DNA of 21,406 bases, from NCBI GenBank assembly GCA_028278125.1, contig JANQEY010000209.1, forward strand, positions 1-21,406, given 5' to 3'. The position numbers and the translations under genes were made by a program. Position 1 is the first letter of the stretch, and each line of letters opens with the position of its first letter. This stretch comes from a bacterium (GTDB lineage: Bacteria > Electryoneota > Electryoneia > Electryoneales > Electryoneaceae). The notes beneath the pieces were generated by a model. That model was not told the DNA's origin. It did not search any database and saw only the letters and a list, made by a program, of their open reading frames with translations. This document shows, in pieces, positions 15,801 to 21,406 of this stretch.

Positions 15801-18591
15801 CCTTAATTCGCCAGTAGTAAACAGTATTATCTACACCTGTAAAATCATACCAGGTCAGGTTCAATCCGCTTGCAACCGGTAATCCCAGGTCACCCTGATC
15901 GGTTGAAACGTAAACCTCATACGTGACATTGTCGCCCGGATCGGGATCGATGCTCGCTTCCCAGCTTAATGAAACCAGGCCATTGTCAAGTTCTGTACCG
16001 TCAGCCGGTAATAACATGCTAAACGGAGATGGGGGCTCAGGAACAGCTATGGAAAAGCTCCATAAATCATCGGACCATGTGGAAAATCCGAATGAATCAT
16101 TTGCCAGGATTCGCCACCAGTATTGTGTGTCATCTGTTCCGATGAATGTGTAATTGGTAACTGCCAGACCGGTCGCGACAGGAATTCCCAGGTCGATGGG
16201 GCTGGTTGAGACATACACGTCGTACGTTACAAAATCACCCGGATCAGGATCTGTGGCGATTGACCAGTCAAGATTAACGCTCGTTATGTCTGAGATAAAT
16301 CCATCAACAGGATCAAGTAAATTAAACGCATCCGGTGGCTGGAATTCAGCTGTACTAAAGCTCCATGTTTCATTCGCCCAGGTACCTGGAGTGTTTGTGT
16401 CAATGGCTTTTATCGACCAGAAATACTCCGTGTCTGAATTTCCGGAAAACTCGTAGGTTGTTACAGTCAATCCGGTAGCAACAGGAAGACCGAGGTCGAG
16501 AGAATCTTCAGAAACATATACTTCGTAGGTAACAATATCGCCGGGATCAGGATCGGTGGTTGCATTCCATTGCAGAGTTGCGCTGTAAGTAGGTGACACA
16601 AAATTATCAAGTGGTGACATGAGACTGAAAGCATCAGGTGGCTCGAAAATGTCTGTGTCGAACGACCAGCCATTAACTGGTGAGGCAAAGGTTGACTGGT
16701 TAAAAGAGTTTTTTGCTCTTACACGCCAGAAATATGTCTCATCGTCAATGAAACCTGATCCCAGGATACTGTCAAAAAATTGAAATGTATCAGTTGTAGT
16801 AAAATTTGTGTAAGATGTAAACAGCGGATCATCGGAAACCTGGAGCTCATAATAGTAAGTATTGGTAGAGAACCAGACAGCAAGACCGTCATCCAGGTAA
16901 TCAGAATCAAATACCACCTCGATACCGTCATTTTCAGCCGGGTTTTCAATCCCAGCCGTGCATGAGTTTAAAGTTCCGCTCAAACTGCTGTACTGAAATA
17001 AAATCGATCCGTTAGCCTCAAGAATTACCTGGAACGTCAGTGATGATAATGGATCGGCGAATCTCTGTACATCCTGCCACTGAACAATGAACCTGTCAAC
17101 GAAAGATTCATAATAAATGTCACCCTGGATATCCGGCCTGAGGGCATCCCAGAAAGGTGCTATCATGGCAGAAGGGCCGTCACCGTTCGGAATTCCTGAG
17201 TTGCTGAAATCTCCGGATGCAGTTCCAAAATGGAGGTTACCATTACTGCTGATATTTACCTGGTTATAAAAATTCCCGTAATAATTAAAAGAGAAAGGCA
17301 ATAAGACTTCTTCCGTACTGTTCGCGACAAGGGATGTCGTGGAAAGGATTCCTGTTCCGGAAATATCAATCCAATTGAAACGCGGACCACCCGGTTGATT
17401 ATTCGTGATCCAGTCGTAGCCAAATGCATCGCCGCCAAGTAACTGCAATCCGTTGTCAATATTCTGATCATAAGAGGAGTTCCAGCTAAATACTAAGCTG
17501 TCAATATTGACATCTGTATTATCCAAGGGTTCATTGAGGTTAAAAGCATCGGGAGCGACAGGATTAAAAACATGGAGCCGCCAAGTTTCGTCAGACCAGG
17601 TTCCACCTGTTAACTGGTCCTGGGCACGTACTTTCCACCAGTATGTTTCGTTATGTGAAAGGGCAGTCAGGTTTACACTCGTGCCCGCTGACGAAACTGA
17701 GTCCAGGTTCAAGGTAAATAGCTCATCCGTTGCCCACCAGGTCCAGTATTCGTCAACCTGGTTTTCCGGATCGGCAACAGTAGATATTTGCCAGGTTAGG
17801 GTGGTGTCGCCTCCAGTACATAAATCCCGGTCGGGTGGTGTTAGCAATGCGAAATTAGAGGGGGGAGGATATAGATCGATTGCCAGCAGGTCTGCCAGGT
17901 ATATATTGTTGAAGGCTATCTCGAGCCCGGTTGTCTCATCAATATCTTCAATACCGACTGTACAGGAATTAATGGTTACGCCAAGTGAATTATACTGGAA
18001 CCGGATTGTCCCGTCAGGGTAAAGTATTGCCTGGAATGTATATAATTGGCCCGGCTCAAAAAATCTTTCAACGGATTCCCACTGAACGATAAAACGGTTC
18101 ACATCACCATCATAATATATTTCACCGGCAGCAGCCGGGTTGAAATCATCCCAGAATGGGGCAATTATTCCCGCTGGGCCTGCTGCGTCCGGTAATGAAG
18201 TATTGTTCTCGTCAGCCTCGGGGATCCCGAAATAGATCAAGCCGTTTGTACTGATATTTACTTCATTGAACAAATTACCATAAAAAAGGAAATCAAAAGG
18301 GAGAGTTACCAGCTCAGTATTATCGTTGTCGTTTGATATACCAAGCATCGTCCCTGTGAAAGAAATATCTTCCCAGTTATAAACTGGACCGCCGGGTTCG
18401 TTCGAATCTCGCCATACATATCCGAATCCGTCCGGTCCCCCTTCATCGTCCAGTTCATGTGTATTCTGAGGATAAACGATCTGGTTTTTGGCAGAGGATC
18501 GCGGGGAGACATCTGCTCCATCCACATTTTTTATCGTGAACAAGAGAAGCAATAAGATTGTCAGGTAAAATAATTTTCCCGGTTTATTCAT
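9826..18591 (-). CDS. Giant T9SS-secreted surface protein with 22 fibronectin-III-like repeats
   Basis: A 2921-residue secreted protein. Residues 1-25 are a signal peptide. A beta-rich domain of about 190 residues (48-240, with PFWDDFNP and FIVQW) occurs twice; the second copy (385-577) is inserted inside the second repeat. There are 22 fibronectin-III-like repeats of about 100 residues (242 to about 2821). Most share the pattern P-x-x-F-x-L...P-x-x-G, then D-P-D-P-G-D, Y-x-V, then Y-W-R-I-x-A-x-D and W-S-F. Residues 2833-2921 are a type A T9SS sorting domain (YPNPFN; DLLGRQV; AGIYFIR). The acidic DPDPGD loops could bind calcium; that is inference. There is only a weak ribosome site (GGGATGA) before the ATG at 18591. 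The gene converges on the HAD gene, 20 bases away. A role in adhesion, surface coating or matrix is likely, but no catalytic or binding domain is recognisable. Confidence 0.93.
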   Translation of the reverse strand: MNKPGKLFYLTILLLLLFTIKNVDGADVSPRSSAKNQIVYPQNTHELDDEGGPDGFGYVWRDSNEPGGPVYNWEDISFTGTMLGISNDNDNTELVTLPFDFLFYGNLFNEVNISTNGLIYFGIPEADENNTSLPDAAGPAGIIAPFWDDFNPAAAGEIYYDGDVNRFIVQWESVERFFEPGQLYTFQAILYPDGTIRFQYNSLGVTINSCTVGIEDIDETTGLEIAFNNIYLADLLAIDLYPPPSNFALLTPPDRDLCTGGDTTLTWQISTVADPENQVDEYWTWWATDELFTLNLDSVSSAGTSVNLTALSHNETYWWKVRAQDQLTGGTWSDETWRLHVFNPVAPDAFNLNEPLDNTDVNIDSLVFSWNSSYDQNIDNGLQLLGGDAFGYDWITNNQPGGPRFNWIDISGTGILSTTSLVANSTEEVLLPFSFNYYGNFYNQVNISSNGNLHFGTASGDFSNSGIPNGDGPSAMIAPFWDALRPDIQGDIYYESFVDRFIVQWQDVQRFADPLSSLTFQVILEANGSILFQYSSLSGTLNSCTAGIENPAENDGIEVVFDSDYLDDGLAVWFSTNTYYYELQVSDDPLFTSYTNFTTTDTFQFFDSILGSGFIDDETYFWRVRAKNSFNQSTFASPVNGWSFDTDIFEPPDAFSLMSPLDNFVSPTYSATLQWNATTDPDPGDIVTYEVYVSEDSLDLGLPVATGLTVTTYEFSGNSDTEYFWSIKAIDTNTPGTWANETWSFSTAEFQPPDAFNLLDPVDGFISDITSVNLDWSIATDPDPGDFVTYDVYVSTSPIDLGIPVATGLAVTNYTFIGTDDTQYWWRILANDSFGFSTWSDDLWSFSIAVPEPPSPFSMLLPADGTELDNGLVSLSWEASIDPDPGDNVTYEVYVSTDQGDLGLPVASGLNLTWYDFTGVDNTVYYWRIKAIDSNSPGVWATDQWSFIVDIPQAPGQFSLLLPDSGTVSADTTITFIWEEPIDPDITEDLTYEIYISENPLDLGPPVATGLTNTFYIFDGEDDTEYWWRVRAVDSDLLTVWSTELWSISIYYADLPYAFDLVAPPDGWGTNDTEISLVWRSTSDPDPGDSIYYDVYVSTNPDDLGPPIASGLTDTTYLYTGMDNTVYHWRIHAVDTNTGGRLSAKWDFAIALPQDPDPFNLVSPADGYLSTVQDIELTWNAATDPDPGDILFYEVFVSTDPFDFGLPVETDIYDTTYTFTAPADTIYYWRIRAVDLDLLESWSIETWSFTVDTPTAPDPFDLFSPEDGYISPSTDVILLWEPTTDPDPDDEVTYEVHVSTDQDDLGAPVAIGLLLSNYTFAAIDDESYYWSIRAADLNSPGTWANDTLSFSVYEPEPPLDFDLLNPVNGETVIVLNPTLSWESTTDPDPGDVLTYTVEWALDEDFTDATIIAGLTDNFYIIPLLPDNSTVYWRVHAVDLNTAGTWSGPDPYWSFDVEYEQPPSPFSLISPPDGSLSEVDGTVALEWENNGDPDPDQDVLYYIHLSETAGFIDETVIGPYNEGEFPVLNEAWLTDETWYWWKIRAVDETLAETWSTESWSFFVHIPNMPDPFDLIFPGDDDTSETIEITFTWENNGDPDFGQEVQYNVHISEDPIFFLNHVYGPYGEGVFPTIIEPWLEDDRQYWWRVFAYDAELDDSTQSNTINGFRTYVPESPASFNLLTPLNGTLTDDYTPTLTWEETTDPDPGDFITYTVEWATDPDFSDVAYVTGLNEAEVTFPGGVIEENTTIYWHVLAVDQNTDGTWSGPDSVWHFTVTDELLPNSFNLISPANGDTSFDGSMAFDWEHNGDPDEGQEVQYTIHLGEDPAFNIEHVYGPYDEDVLNPVISAPFMTDGALVWWRVFALDAVLDDSVESDESRWFSVFIPDPPEDFSKLSPENGAVVDTLGPTLTWQTAEDVDPGDEITYSLEWSLSDDFTNSTLIEGIADTFYTFEEELVFQAFENQNWNKDELDELLPDDVDIYWRLFAIDSFGEITIAGPEPDWVFSVYYPEPPGSFHLLFPPNGSQEPDPQITLVWESPVDPDPGEEVTYDLYLREGDGVFQGIALGLTDTIHTVNLWNDDQDWSWTILAEDETGAQTWALDTLNFQTYFPEPPGIFRLYSPENNALIHTPTVHLEWEESEDPDPGDPITYTVVVSMPDTEPWIAGQDIDTTFFNYEFPFDDTTYTWRIRATDTNTPGTWSVQTWDFSTEIYELPTTFDLSLPTDESLVETSTPTFAWYSSIDLNEGVPITYNLIWSINDPGFTDPDSVVSIADTFYTLTEDVLLGKNRDKGEQLIKSSKQAINGSILERNKSAKELDELPDDVIVYWYVRAVDGLTFGRPSNQNPIDNNSYSFGISIPQTPESFGLLSPQNYDVIQNSEVVLEWESTVDPDPGDEITYDLYISLMPFDEDPGNPYATGITDTSFTFGAVDDSTYYWTIHARDTNSEGTWADGISTFSIGVPEAPSQFELAFPVEGDLVIGVAPELAWYRSYDPDPVDSVLSYTIYWSNEPDFSELDSITGIPDTFYVWDTTSILQRSGNRTRKNNNGLSAKLSFAGNDDREESTNELDSEGNNETIYWKVKAVDSNTAGTFADPEDGWFFERYIYNAPEAFSLIHPDFGDIINTSNIDFSWKPAHDEVTEDSIEYFVEISHTSGFSDPLLISTGSDTIVEIPDFDDDQSYWWRVKALDTFLRETISEESRLFSVSIPEPPSTFNLLEPEDSSQVAWSVPNEINFQWERSIDPDPEDNLVIYATEFIIHLTDSTSVTIELENLTGTNFWINIADSAGIVSWHDPLEVNWFVTAVSGGDTTWCRETYNFWLENPEDELSWLPSGVPEKFSVVAAYPNPFNTAIEMVIGVPVSGKLKVEIYDLLGRQVAKLADRSYEAGYHRLIWNATYNAAGIYFIRAVSKDGRSEIKKIFYVK
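9829..10095 (-). other. C-terminal T9SS type A sorting domain
   Basis: The last 89 residues of the giant protein match the T9SS type A sorting domain: YPNPFN at its start, then KVEIYDLLGRQV, the AGYHRLIWN segment, and AGIYFIRAV near the end. It directs export through the outer membrane and is normally cleaved off. Its presence implies that the genome encodes T9SS, but none of the por/gld/spr machinery is in this window. Confidence 0.9.
10129..16644 (-). repeat. Tandem array of 20 fibronectin-III-like protein repeats
   Basis: Repeats 3-22 of the giant protein, about 300 bases each. The DNA shows the same short core (CCGGGATCAGGATC on the plus strand, encoding DPDPGD) many times at that spacing, but the rest has diverged, so this is an old protein repeat, not a recent tandem duplication. 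Three subclasses can be told apart. Repeats 3-9 carry DLGxPVATGL. Repeats 10, 13 and 15 carry an EWA/EWS-type strand, and 18 a related one. Repeats 11, 12 and 14 carry ENNGDPD or EHNGDPD and VYGPY-type segments. Confidence 0.9.
16861..17439 (-). repeat. Second copy of the 190-residue surface domain, nested in a repeat
   Basis: Residues 385-577 resemble residues 48-240 along their length: GYDW/GYVW, GGPRFNW/GGPVYNW, LPFSFNYYGN/LPFDFLFYGN, IAPFWD in both, and FIVQW followed by FQYSSL/FQYNSL. This copy interrupts fibronectin-like repeat 2, whose strands continue after it at YYYELQVS. The fold is not one I can name. Confidence 0.8.
17872..18450 (-). repeat. First copy of the 190-residue surface domain
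   Basis: Residues 48-240, at the N-terminus just after the signal peptide and a short linker. It begins DDEGGPDGFGYVW, contains IAPFWDDF and FIVQW, and ends in DLYPPP where the first fibronectin-like repeat starts. It is the partner of the copy nested in repeat 2. Confidence 0.8.
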
Positions 18592-18991
18592 TCGATCATC
18601 CCGAAGGAAATGACGATGTCATTGATATTATTTTATCTAGCGCGATTAAAGGTGAGTCCCGGGCAGAGTGAACCCTCTACTCTCTTTATAATAATATCGG
18701 CTCCTAATTGCAAGATATTTTATCGATGGAGCCAGAGTTCATGGTATAATTTTGATCTGTATGTTTTATATAAACCTGGTGAAAATGTATGATCATAGAT
18801 CATGATGGTCGATGAGTTTTAATCCTACCTTAAGCGTTTGCGAAAAAACTGCTATTAATGTATACTTGTGCATCCACAAAAAACTTAAAAGATACTGTTT
18901 TAATACTAGAAAGATTTTAATTTTCAGTAAGGATTCAAATAAAAGATAATAAACTACATAACGCAAAGCTGAATTCAGGGAGAACCATTCT
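18592..18991. other. Gene-free 400-base divergent intergenic region
   Basis: This AT-rich gap separates the minus-strand giant gene from the plus-strand outer-membrane gene, so it should hold both promoters. I see no convincing hexamer pair; TTTTCA (18921-18926) with GATAAT (18945-18950) at 18 bases is a poor candidate for the plus-strand gene. The clearest structure is a palindrome, ATGATC-ATA-GATCAT, at 18789-18803, which could be an operator for either gene. A short hairpin TTGTG-CATC-CACAA lies at 18866-18879. Short open frames here look like noise. Confidence 0.5.
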
Positions 18992-20095
18992 ATGCGCTTA
19001 GTAGTAATTACCCTACTTATAGTCTTTATGGCGGGAAGCCTTATAGCTGGCGAGACTGATGAAACAAACCTGCTGCCAAAAGGATTGCAGGGTATCAAAA
19101 TTAACGGTCTCTATTACCTGTCTTACAAAGCGGGTGAGATGAATGAGTCTGAATTTTCAGAGTTTTTTGTCAACCGGGCATATTTGACTGTTAAAAAGAA
19201 GATTACACCGTTTTTATCCTCACGTATTACCCTGGACACGAGTCAGGATGAAGAGGGTGATGGTCTGGGAGATATGGAAGTCCGAATTAAATATGTATAC
19301 GCGCATTTCCATCTGAATGATATCGCCTTTGTAACTAAACCCAATATAGAATTTGGTATAGTTCATGGTCCCTGGCTCGATTTTGAGGAACACATCAATT
19401 ATTACCGGATGCGGGAAAAGATGTTTATCGAAAGATCTGGGGTTTTAAACTCAGCCGACTTCGGGATTACATTTGCAGGTTTACTGGGAGGTGAGCTTGA
19501 CAAAAATTACCAGAAGAAAGTGAACAAAAAATATCCCGGACGTTACGGTAGCTTCGCGTTTGGTATTTATAATGGCGGGGGATATCACTCCACAGAAACG
19601 AACACTAACAAAGTTGTAGAAGGAAGATTAACTCTTCGTCCATTGCCAGAAATTATACCCGGTCTGCAATTATCGGGATTCACTGTTTATGGCGAAGGAA
19701 ACAAGTTGTATGAAGATGAATCGCCCGATTGGAACCTGATCCTCGGAATGCTTTCATACGAACATCAATACATGACTTTAATTGCACAATATGTGGATGG
19801 TTCCGGTAACCAGAAAGGAAAATGGATCGATGCCGACAGTGCGGCTGTAGATTACCAGGGAATGTCATTATTTGGTGAATTGAAGCTTGGAAAACACTGG
19901 CGTCCTATTGGTGGATTCGATTCTTTCGATCCGGACGTAGACACAGATGATGATGAGTACATCAGGTATTATGTCGGTTTAGGATACGATTTCGGGCATA
20001 AGAACATTCTTCTCTTCGATTACGATGTTAAAGATTATGCCGGTGAAAAAGAAAATGACCATTGGTACCAGTTAACCATGCAGATTCATTTTTAG
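18992..20095 (+). CDS. Outer-membrane beta-barrel, phosphate-selective-porin-like
   Basis: A 367-residue protein with a signal peptide (cleavage near LIAGE, residues 16-20). It then shows alternating hydrophobic/polar strands with many aromatic residues, and ends in Phe (MQIHF), as outer-membrane barrels do. The arrangement resembles the porin O/P (phosphate-selective) type: an early FVNRAYLTVKKKITPFLSSRITLDTS strand pair, IEFGIVHGPWLDFEEHI, a FAFGIYNGGGYHS turn, and a terminal GLGYDFGHKNILLFDYD strand. The substrate cannot be deduced. The ATG at 18992 follows AGGGAG (18977-18982). It is probably a single-gene transcript, since a strong terminator follows 35 bases after its stop. Confidence 0.8.
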   Translation: MRLVVITLLIVFMAGSLIAGETDETNLLPKGLQGIKINGLYYLSYKAGEMNESEFSEFFVNRAYLTVKKKITPFLSSRITLDTSQDEEGDGLGDMEVRIKYVYAHFHLNDIAFVTKPNIEFGIVHGPWLDFEEHINYYRMREKMFIERSGVLNSADFGITFAGLLGGELDKNYQKKVNKKYPGRYGSFAFGIYNGGGYHSTETNTNKVVEGRLTLRPLPEIIPGLQLSGFTVYGEGNKLYEDESPDWNLILGMLSYEHQYMTLIAQYVDGSGNQKGKWIDADSAAVDYQGMSLFGELKLGKHWRPIGGFDSFDPDVDTDDDEYIRYYVGLGYDFGHKNILLFDYDVKDYAGEKENDHWYQLTMQIHF

Positions 20096-20129
20096 TAGAT
20101 CTTCTTCTAAATGTTACTACCTAAATATA

Positions 20130-20155
20130 CCGGGAATATAATTCCCGGTTTTTTT
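20130..20155 (+). terminator. Rho-independent terminator after the porin-like gene
   Basis: A perfect stem CCGGGAAT (20130-20137) and ATTCCCGG (20141-20148) with an ATA loop is followed at once by seven T residues (20149-20155). Confidence 0.92.
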
Positions 20156-20216
20156 CTGCTTAATTAGTCGCACCCTCTCAGAGCAACGGTAGCTGAAATT
20201 CGCTTACTTATTTGAT

Positions 20217-20244
20217 TTGAGTTGCATTTAGGGCCTGATAGTAT
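20217..20244 (+). promoter_or_regulatory. Weak candidate promoter for the NfeD-flotillin operon
   Basis: TTGAGT (20217-20222) and TAGTAT (20239-20244) are 16 bases apart, in the 176-base gap after the terminator and about 90 bases before the NfeD-like start. The position is sensible, since the terminator isolates this operon from the porin gene. The hexamer match is moderate. Confidence 0.35.
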
Positions 20245-20331
20245 GATGTTTGAACACTTTGTCTCTTATTCGTCTTTTAGATTGAACTTTTCCCGGGTTG
20301 GAAATTCAGATAACCCAGCAGGGGGATATAA

Positions 20332-20967
20332 ATGATAGAACTTTCGATAGCAGAAGCCTGGAACGCCATCCCGGGATTTGAAAAAATATTCTGGTATGTC
20401 GCCCTGCCGTTTACATTTTTTGGTTTCCTGACAGTCATTTCGGCATTATTTGGTTTAGGTAGTGGGGGTGCTGACGCTGACCTGGATATTGACATCATCG
20501 ATGCTCCTGATATGGATACCGATGTAGATATATCTGCAGCAGAAGCAATCGAAGGCACCAGCATGTTCGCCTATTTCAGCGTCAAAAACATGATCATGTT
20601 TTTTGCAGTATTTGGCTGGATAGGAATTGTCTGCGCGCGAGCAGGATTCCCGAAATTCTGGACAGCCCTGGTGGCGGTTCTCGCCGGAATCATCGCTGCT
20701 ACAATATTCGCGCTGATCTTCCGCTTGCTTTATAAACTTGGGGAGAGCGGGACAATTACTTCATATGCCAGTACCGTTGGGACAGTTGGGAAAGTATACC
20801 TGCCAATTCCCGCTGAACGGGGTGGAACAGGTAAAGTACAGATAATAGTCCACAGTTCACTGAGGGAAATTGATGCCATCACAGACGGTGATGAGTTGCC
20901 AACCGGGGTGCAGGTAAAAGTGACAAAACTTCTTGGAAAATCAACGCTTATTGTTGAAAAGGTATAA
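20332..20967 (+). CDS. NfeD/YuaF-like membrane protein with OB-fold domain
   Basis: A 211-residue inner-membrane protein. A first helix (about 20-42) is followed by an acidic Asp-rich linker (about 47-68) as in YuaF-type proteins, then two close helices (about 84-102 and 107-133). The C-terminal domain of about 75 residues (136-211) is the OB-fold, beginning GTVGKVYLP and ending STLIVEKV. There is no ClpP-like protease domain, so this is the short NfeD form. These proteins are paired with flotillins and help organise membrane microdomains. The ATG at 20332 follows a GGGGG site (20321-20325). The flotillin gene starts 31 bases after its stop, with the same direction and a good ribosome site of its own. 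Confidence 0.82.
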   Translation: MIELSIAEAWNAIPGFEKIFWYVALPFTFFGFLTVISALFGLGSGGADADLDIDIIDAPDMDTDVDISAAEAIEGTSMFAYFSVKNMIMFFAVFGWIGIVCARAGFPKFWTALVAVLAGIIAATIFALIFRLLYKLGESGTITSYASTVGTVGKVYLPIPAERGGTGKVQIIVHSSLREIDAITDGDELPTGVQVKVTKLLGKSTLIVEKV

Positions 20968-20998
20968 TTAGAAGCATCTTTATTTTCAGGGGATTACA

Positions 20999-21406
20999 AT
21001 GACTGGTTTATCCGCGTTAGTAATTATTTCAATCCTGGCGTTTGGCCTGATAATCGCCACACTTACAAGAATTAAACGGTGCCCCAGTGATAATATCCTG
21101 GTGGTTTACGGTAAGGTGGGAACGGGTGTAGATGGTGAACGCAGGTCTGCGAGATGTATCCACGGTGGTACAGCTTTTATCTGGCCGTTAATACAAGCAT
21201 ATCATTTCCTCAATCTCAGCCCGATGCAGATTACAATCGGACTACGATCGGCATTGAGTAAGCAGAATATCCGTGTTGATGTACCTTCCGTTTTTACCGT
21301 TGGTATCTCAACTGACCTGGGGGTGATGACCAATGCCGCGGAACGTCTGCTGGGTCTCAAACACGTTGAAGTAGAAGCTCTTGCGGAGGAAATCATTCTT
21401 GGCCAG
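20999..21406 (+). CDS. Flotillin-like SPFH protein (3' end cut by window edge)
   Basis: The 136 codons visible, from ATG at 20999, stay open to the window edge. A membrane helix (about 5-23) is followed by RIKRCPSDNILVVYGKVG, then IHGGTAFIWPLIQ, the LSPMQITIGL strand, SKQNIRVDVPSVFTVGI, and AAERLLGL. All are typical of the SPFH domain of flotillin. AGGGG at 20988-20992 is a good ribosome site. Flotillins oligomerise on the inner leaflet of the inner membrane with NfeD partners. The Glu/Ala-rich coiled-coil tail would lie outside the window. Confidence 0.95.
   Translation, partial: MTGLSALVIISILAFGLIIATLTRIKRCPSDNILVVYGKVGTGVDGERRSARCIHGGTAFIWPLIQAYHFLNLSPMQITIGLRSALSKQNIRVDVPSVFTVGISTDLGVMTNAAERLLGLKHVEVEALAEEIILGQ

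Noticed and set aside
10129..16644. Regular 300-base spacing of CCGGGATCAGGATC, resembling a repeat array such as a CRISPR
   Set aside because: The period is far too long, the repeats diverge, and each unit encodes the same protein motif in one open frame.
17507..18022. 171-codon plus-strand frame opposite the N-terminal part of the giant gene
   Set aside because: A mirror frame of a conserved coding region, Ser/Arg-rich and without a family match.
18610..18792. 60-codon plus-strand frame in the divergent gap
   Set aside because: It has no ribosome site or family resemblance, and its composition is like the surrounding AT-rich non-coding DNA.

Overview
The window looks like a chromosomal segment from an uncultured, Gram-negative, anaerobic or microaerophilic bacterium of the FCB superphylum (Zixibacteria/KSB1/Latescibacteria-type lineages). 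The indicators are a very large secreted protein ending in a type IX secretion (T9SS) sorting domain with a YPNPFN motif, DPDPGD-type fibronectin-like repeats, an outer-membrane porin-like barrel, a lipoprotein signal and ordinary Shine-Dalgarno sites. The phylum is an inference. TGA serves as a normal stop for several genes, so the standard bacterial code applies. No RNA genes, CRISPR arrays or insertion sequences were seen.

Layout. 1-1415 (minus): the edge-truncated epoxyqueuosine reductase gene queG, preceded without a gap by an RseC/MucC-family membrane redox protein. 1465-2871 (plus): a promoter-like site and the radical SAM enzyme of the AmmeMemoRadiSam system, here with a Tat-type signal. 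2909-4960 (minus): a PAS-PAS-GAF-PAS-HisKA sensor protein without an ATPase domain. 5167-8918 (plus): a lipoprotein fusing the Memo and AMMECR1 domains, then 17 bases later a membrane protein with a spermidine-synthase-like domain. 9047-9805 (plus): a HAD-family hydrolase interrupted by one in-frame TGA. 9826-18591 (minus): a 2921-residue T9SS-type surface protein with 22 fibronectin-III-like repeats and two copies of a second domain. 18992-20155 (plus): an outer-membrane barrel and a strong terminator. 20332-21406 (plus): an NfeD/YuaF-like protein followed by a flotillin cut by the window edge.

How they fit together. The most notable unit is the AmmeMemoRadiSam set (radical SAM, Memo, AMMECR1), a widespread, named system whose chemistry is, to my knowledge, not established. 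Here all three parts carry export signals (Tat for the radical SAM enzyme, lipobox for the Memo-AMMECR1 fusion), and a seven-plus-helix polyamine-synthase-like membrane protein sits next to them. This suggests the system acts at or outside the inner membrane. A sensor protein lies between its genes, and an RseC-type redox protein is divergent from it. The giant repeat protein and the porin define a cell-surface region. The NfeD/flotillin pair is the usual membrane-microdomain operon.
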